A stretch of DNA of 64,000 nt from Nocardiopsis alborubida. GTDB lineage: Bacteria > Actinomycetota > Actinomycetes > Streptosporangiales > Streptosporangiaceae. Position numbers and translations under genes: made by a program. Where the stretch lies: the NCBI RefSeq assembly GCF_012396365.1, contig NZ_JAAXPG010000022.1:1-64000 (forward strand), read 5' to 3'. Below are positions 62,667 through 64,000 of this stretch, piece after piece. Below the pieces are notes generated by a model that made no database searches, was not told where the DNA came from, and was given only the letters and a program-made list of their open reading frames with translations. Each line of letters begins with the position of its first letter. The first letter of the stretch is position 1.

Positions 62667-64000
62667 GTGTCCCCCAACCGACCCGGACGCCTGGTCGCGT
62701 CCACGTCCGCCGCGGCGGCGGTGCTCCTGGGCCTCGGGCTCACGTCCGCGCCGACCGCCCTCGCCGACACCGCAGCCCCGGTGGTCAGCGAGGTCTACGG
62801 CGGAGGCGGCAACAGCGGCGCGGACCTGCGCCACGACTTCGTCGAGCTGGGCAACCCCACCGGCGAGCCGTTCTCCCTCGACGGCTGGAGCGTGCAGTAC
62901 CTGCCCGCCAGCCCCAGGCCCACCACCCAGGTGCAGGTCACGGCCCTGAACGGTGAGATCGGCGCGGGCGGGCACTACCTCGTGCGCCACGCGGCGGGCG
63001 CCGGGGGCAGCGTCGACCTCCCCGACCCCGACGCCACCGGCGGCACCAACATGTCCGCCACCTCCGGCACGGTCCTGCTCGTGCGGGGCACCGACCCCGT
63101 CACCTGCCGGACCGCCGCGGAGTGCGCCGCGGACGAGTCCGTCGCCGACCTCGTCGGTTACGGGGACGCCGTCATCCACGAGGGCGCGCCCGCGCCCCGG
63201 CTGGACAACACCACCTCCGCCTCGCGCGACGGCGCCCTCACCGACACCGGCGACAACGCGGCGGACTTCACGGCCGCGGCCCCCACGCCCACCAACACCG
63301 CTGGACAGACCCCCGGCGGGGGCGGGACCGACCCCGAGGAGCCCGTCGAACCCGGCGACCTGCGCATCCACGACGTCCAGGGCACCACCCGCACCTCTCC
63401 CTACGTCGGACAGCAGGTCACGGGCCTGCCCGGCGTGGTCACGGCGGTCAACCCCTTCGGTGGCGCGCGGGGCTTCTGGTTCCAGGACACCGAGGGCGAC
63501 GGCGACCCGCGCACCAGCGAGGGGCTGTTCGTCTTCACCGGGTCCACCACCCCCGACGTGGCCGTCGGCGACGAGGTCCTGGCCGCCGGACGGGTCAGCG
63601 AGTACCGGCCCGCCTCCGGGGCGCAGACCATCACCCAGCTGGACGGGGCCCGCTGGACCGTCCTGTCCTCGGGCCACGCCACACCCGACCCGGTCCTGCT
63701 CGACGAGGACGCCGTCCCCGAGGCGTACGCGCCCGAGCCCGGCGGGGACGTCTCCGCGCTCGACCTGGAGCCCGGAGAGTACGCCCTGGACTTCTGGGCC
63801 GCGCACGAGCACATGCTCGTCCGCGTGCAGGACGCGCCCGTCGTCGGCGCCACCGACGACTACTCCGCGCTCTGGGTGACCACCAAGCCCGGACAGAACC
63901 CCACCGTCAACGGCGGCACCCGCTACGGCTCCTACGACGACCCCAACTCCGGACGGATCAAGATCGAGTCGCTGCTCGACCGCGACCGGCACCCGTTCCC
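62667..64000 (+). CDS. secreted LTD/ExeM-NucH-type nuclease-like protein (partial, runs off window)
   Basis: At least 444 residues from GTG 62667, chosen because GGAGAA lies just upstream and a Sec signal follows (RLVASTSAAAAVLLGLGLTS, cleavage after TALA). Next is a lamin-tail domain (PVVSEVYGGGGNSGADLRHDFVELGN, FSLDGWSVQYL), a Gly/Pro/Glu linker, then an OB-fold region typical of extracellular nucleases (GLPGVVTAVNPFGGARGFWFQDTEGDGDPRTSEGLFVFTG). In the family an endonuclease/exonuclease/phosphatase domain follows; it would lie outside the window. Likely role: degradation of extracellular nucleic acid. Confidence 0.8.
   Translation, partial: MSPNRPGRLVASTSAAAAVLLGLGLTSAPTALADTAAPVVSEVYGGGGNSGADLRHDFVELGNPTGEPFSLDGWSVQYLPASPRPTTQVQVTALNGEIGAGGHYLVRHAAGAGGSVDLPDPDATGGTNMSATSGTVLLVRGTDPVTCRTAAECAADESVADLVGYGDAVIHEGAPAPRLDNTTSASRDGALTDTGDNAADFTAAAPTPTNTAGQTPGGGGTDPEEPVEPGDLRIHDVQGTTRTSPYVGQQVTGLPGVVTAVNPFGGARGFWFQDTEGDGDPRTSEGLFVFTGSTTPDVAVGDEVLAAGRVSEYRPASGAQTITQLDGARWTVLSSGHATPDPVLLDEDAVPEAYAPEPGGDVSALDLEPGEYALDFWAAHEHMLVRVQDAPVVGATDDYSALWVTTKPGQNPTVNGGTRYGSYDDPNSGRIKIESLLDRDRHPF

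Overview
The window is high-GC DNA from an actinomycete. The gene families point to Streptosporangiales, Nocardiopsis-like: GroEL1 with a histidine-rich tail next to groES under a CIRCE operator, a ShbA-type sigma factor between groEL and guaB, the guaB/guaB3 pair, XRE/DUF5753 plus DUF397, DUF6177/DUF6507 and Imm49 proteins, and many GTG/TTG starts. This comes from family recognition, not a database match. No tRNA, rRNA, CRISPR array or intact insertion sequence was seen.

1-12.3 kb: two small roadblock/LC7-like proteins and a short unknown gene, then a minus-strand sugar-import operon. It runs Gfo/Idh/MocA dehydrogenase, sugar ABC ATPase, two permeases, lipoprotein binding protein and a ketose-epimerase-like TIM barrel, and behind it a membrane protein and a second TIM barrel. 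A divergent ROK repressor and a shared intergenic inverted repeat suggest substrate-controlled expression. 12.3-21.3 kb: a minus-strand polymorphic-toxin locus reading leftward: unknown 115-aa protein, DUF6507 protein, an 1184-aa putative type VII-secreted toxin with a nuclease-like C-terminus, three tandem Imm49 immunity paralogues, and DUF6177. 21.3-22.4 kb is gene-free.

22.4-30.2 kb is mostly core: a DUF6069 membrane protein, alr, then tsaE-tsaB-rimI-tsaD (tRNA t6A synthesis and ribosomal acetylation), a GntP permease and a divergent IclR regulator. 30.2-40.1 kb is accessory and rearranged. It holds an Rpn-like protein, a 5'-truncated XRE/DUF5753 regulator with DUF397, an AT-richer block of three PQQ-propeller-like surface proteins (the last truncated), an orphan 168-bp copy of part of a neighbouring gene, and a compact three-gene module. 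That module is a membrane-anchored DUF5919-like protein, a 607-aa membrane protein and a phosphorylase-superfamily protein. The last two share a 23-residue Gly/His/Ser-rich motif, and a divergent Nudix/NrtR-type regulator has palindromes lying over the module's promoter. This is the best candidate here for an undescribed signalling or defence system.

40.1-64 kb: DUF6098, an MDR oxidoreductase, a 734-aa coiled-coil protein, a THUMP-like methyltransferase, groES-groEL, shbA, guaB, guaB3, a lytic transglycosylase-like protein, glpD, two unknowns, the Hen1-Pnkp RNA-repair operon, and the start of a secreted LTD/ExeM-type nuclease that runs off the window. A palindromic repeat found inside the Imm49 cluster recurs after pnkp.
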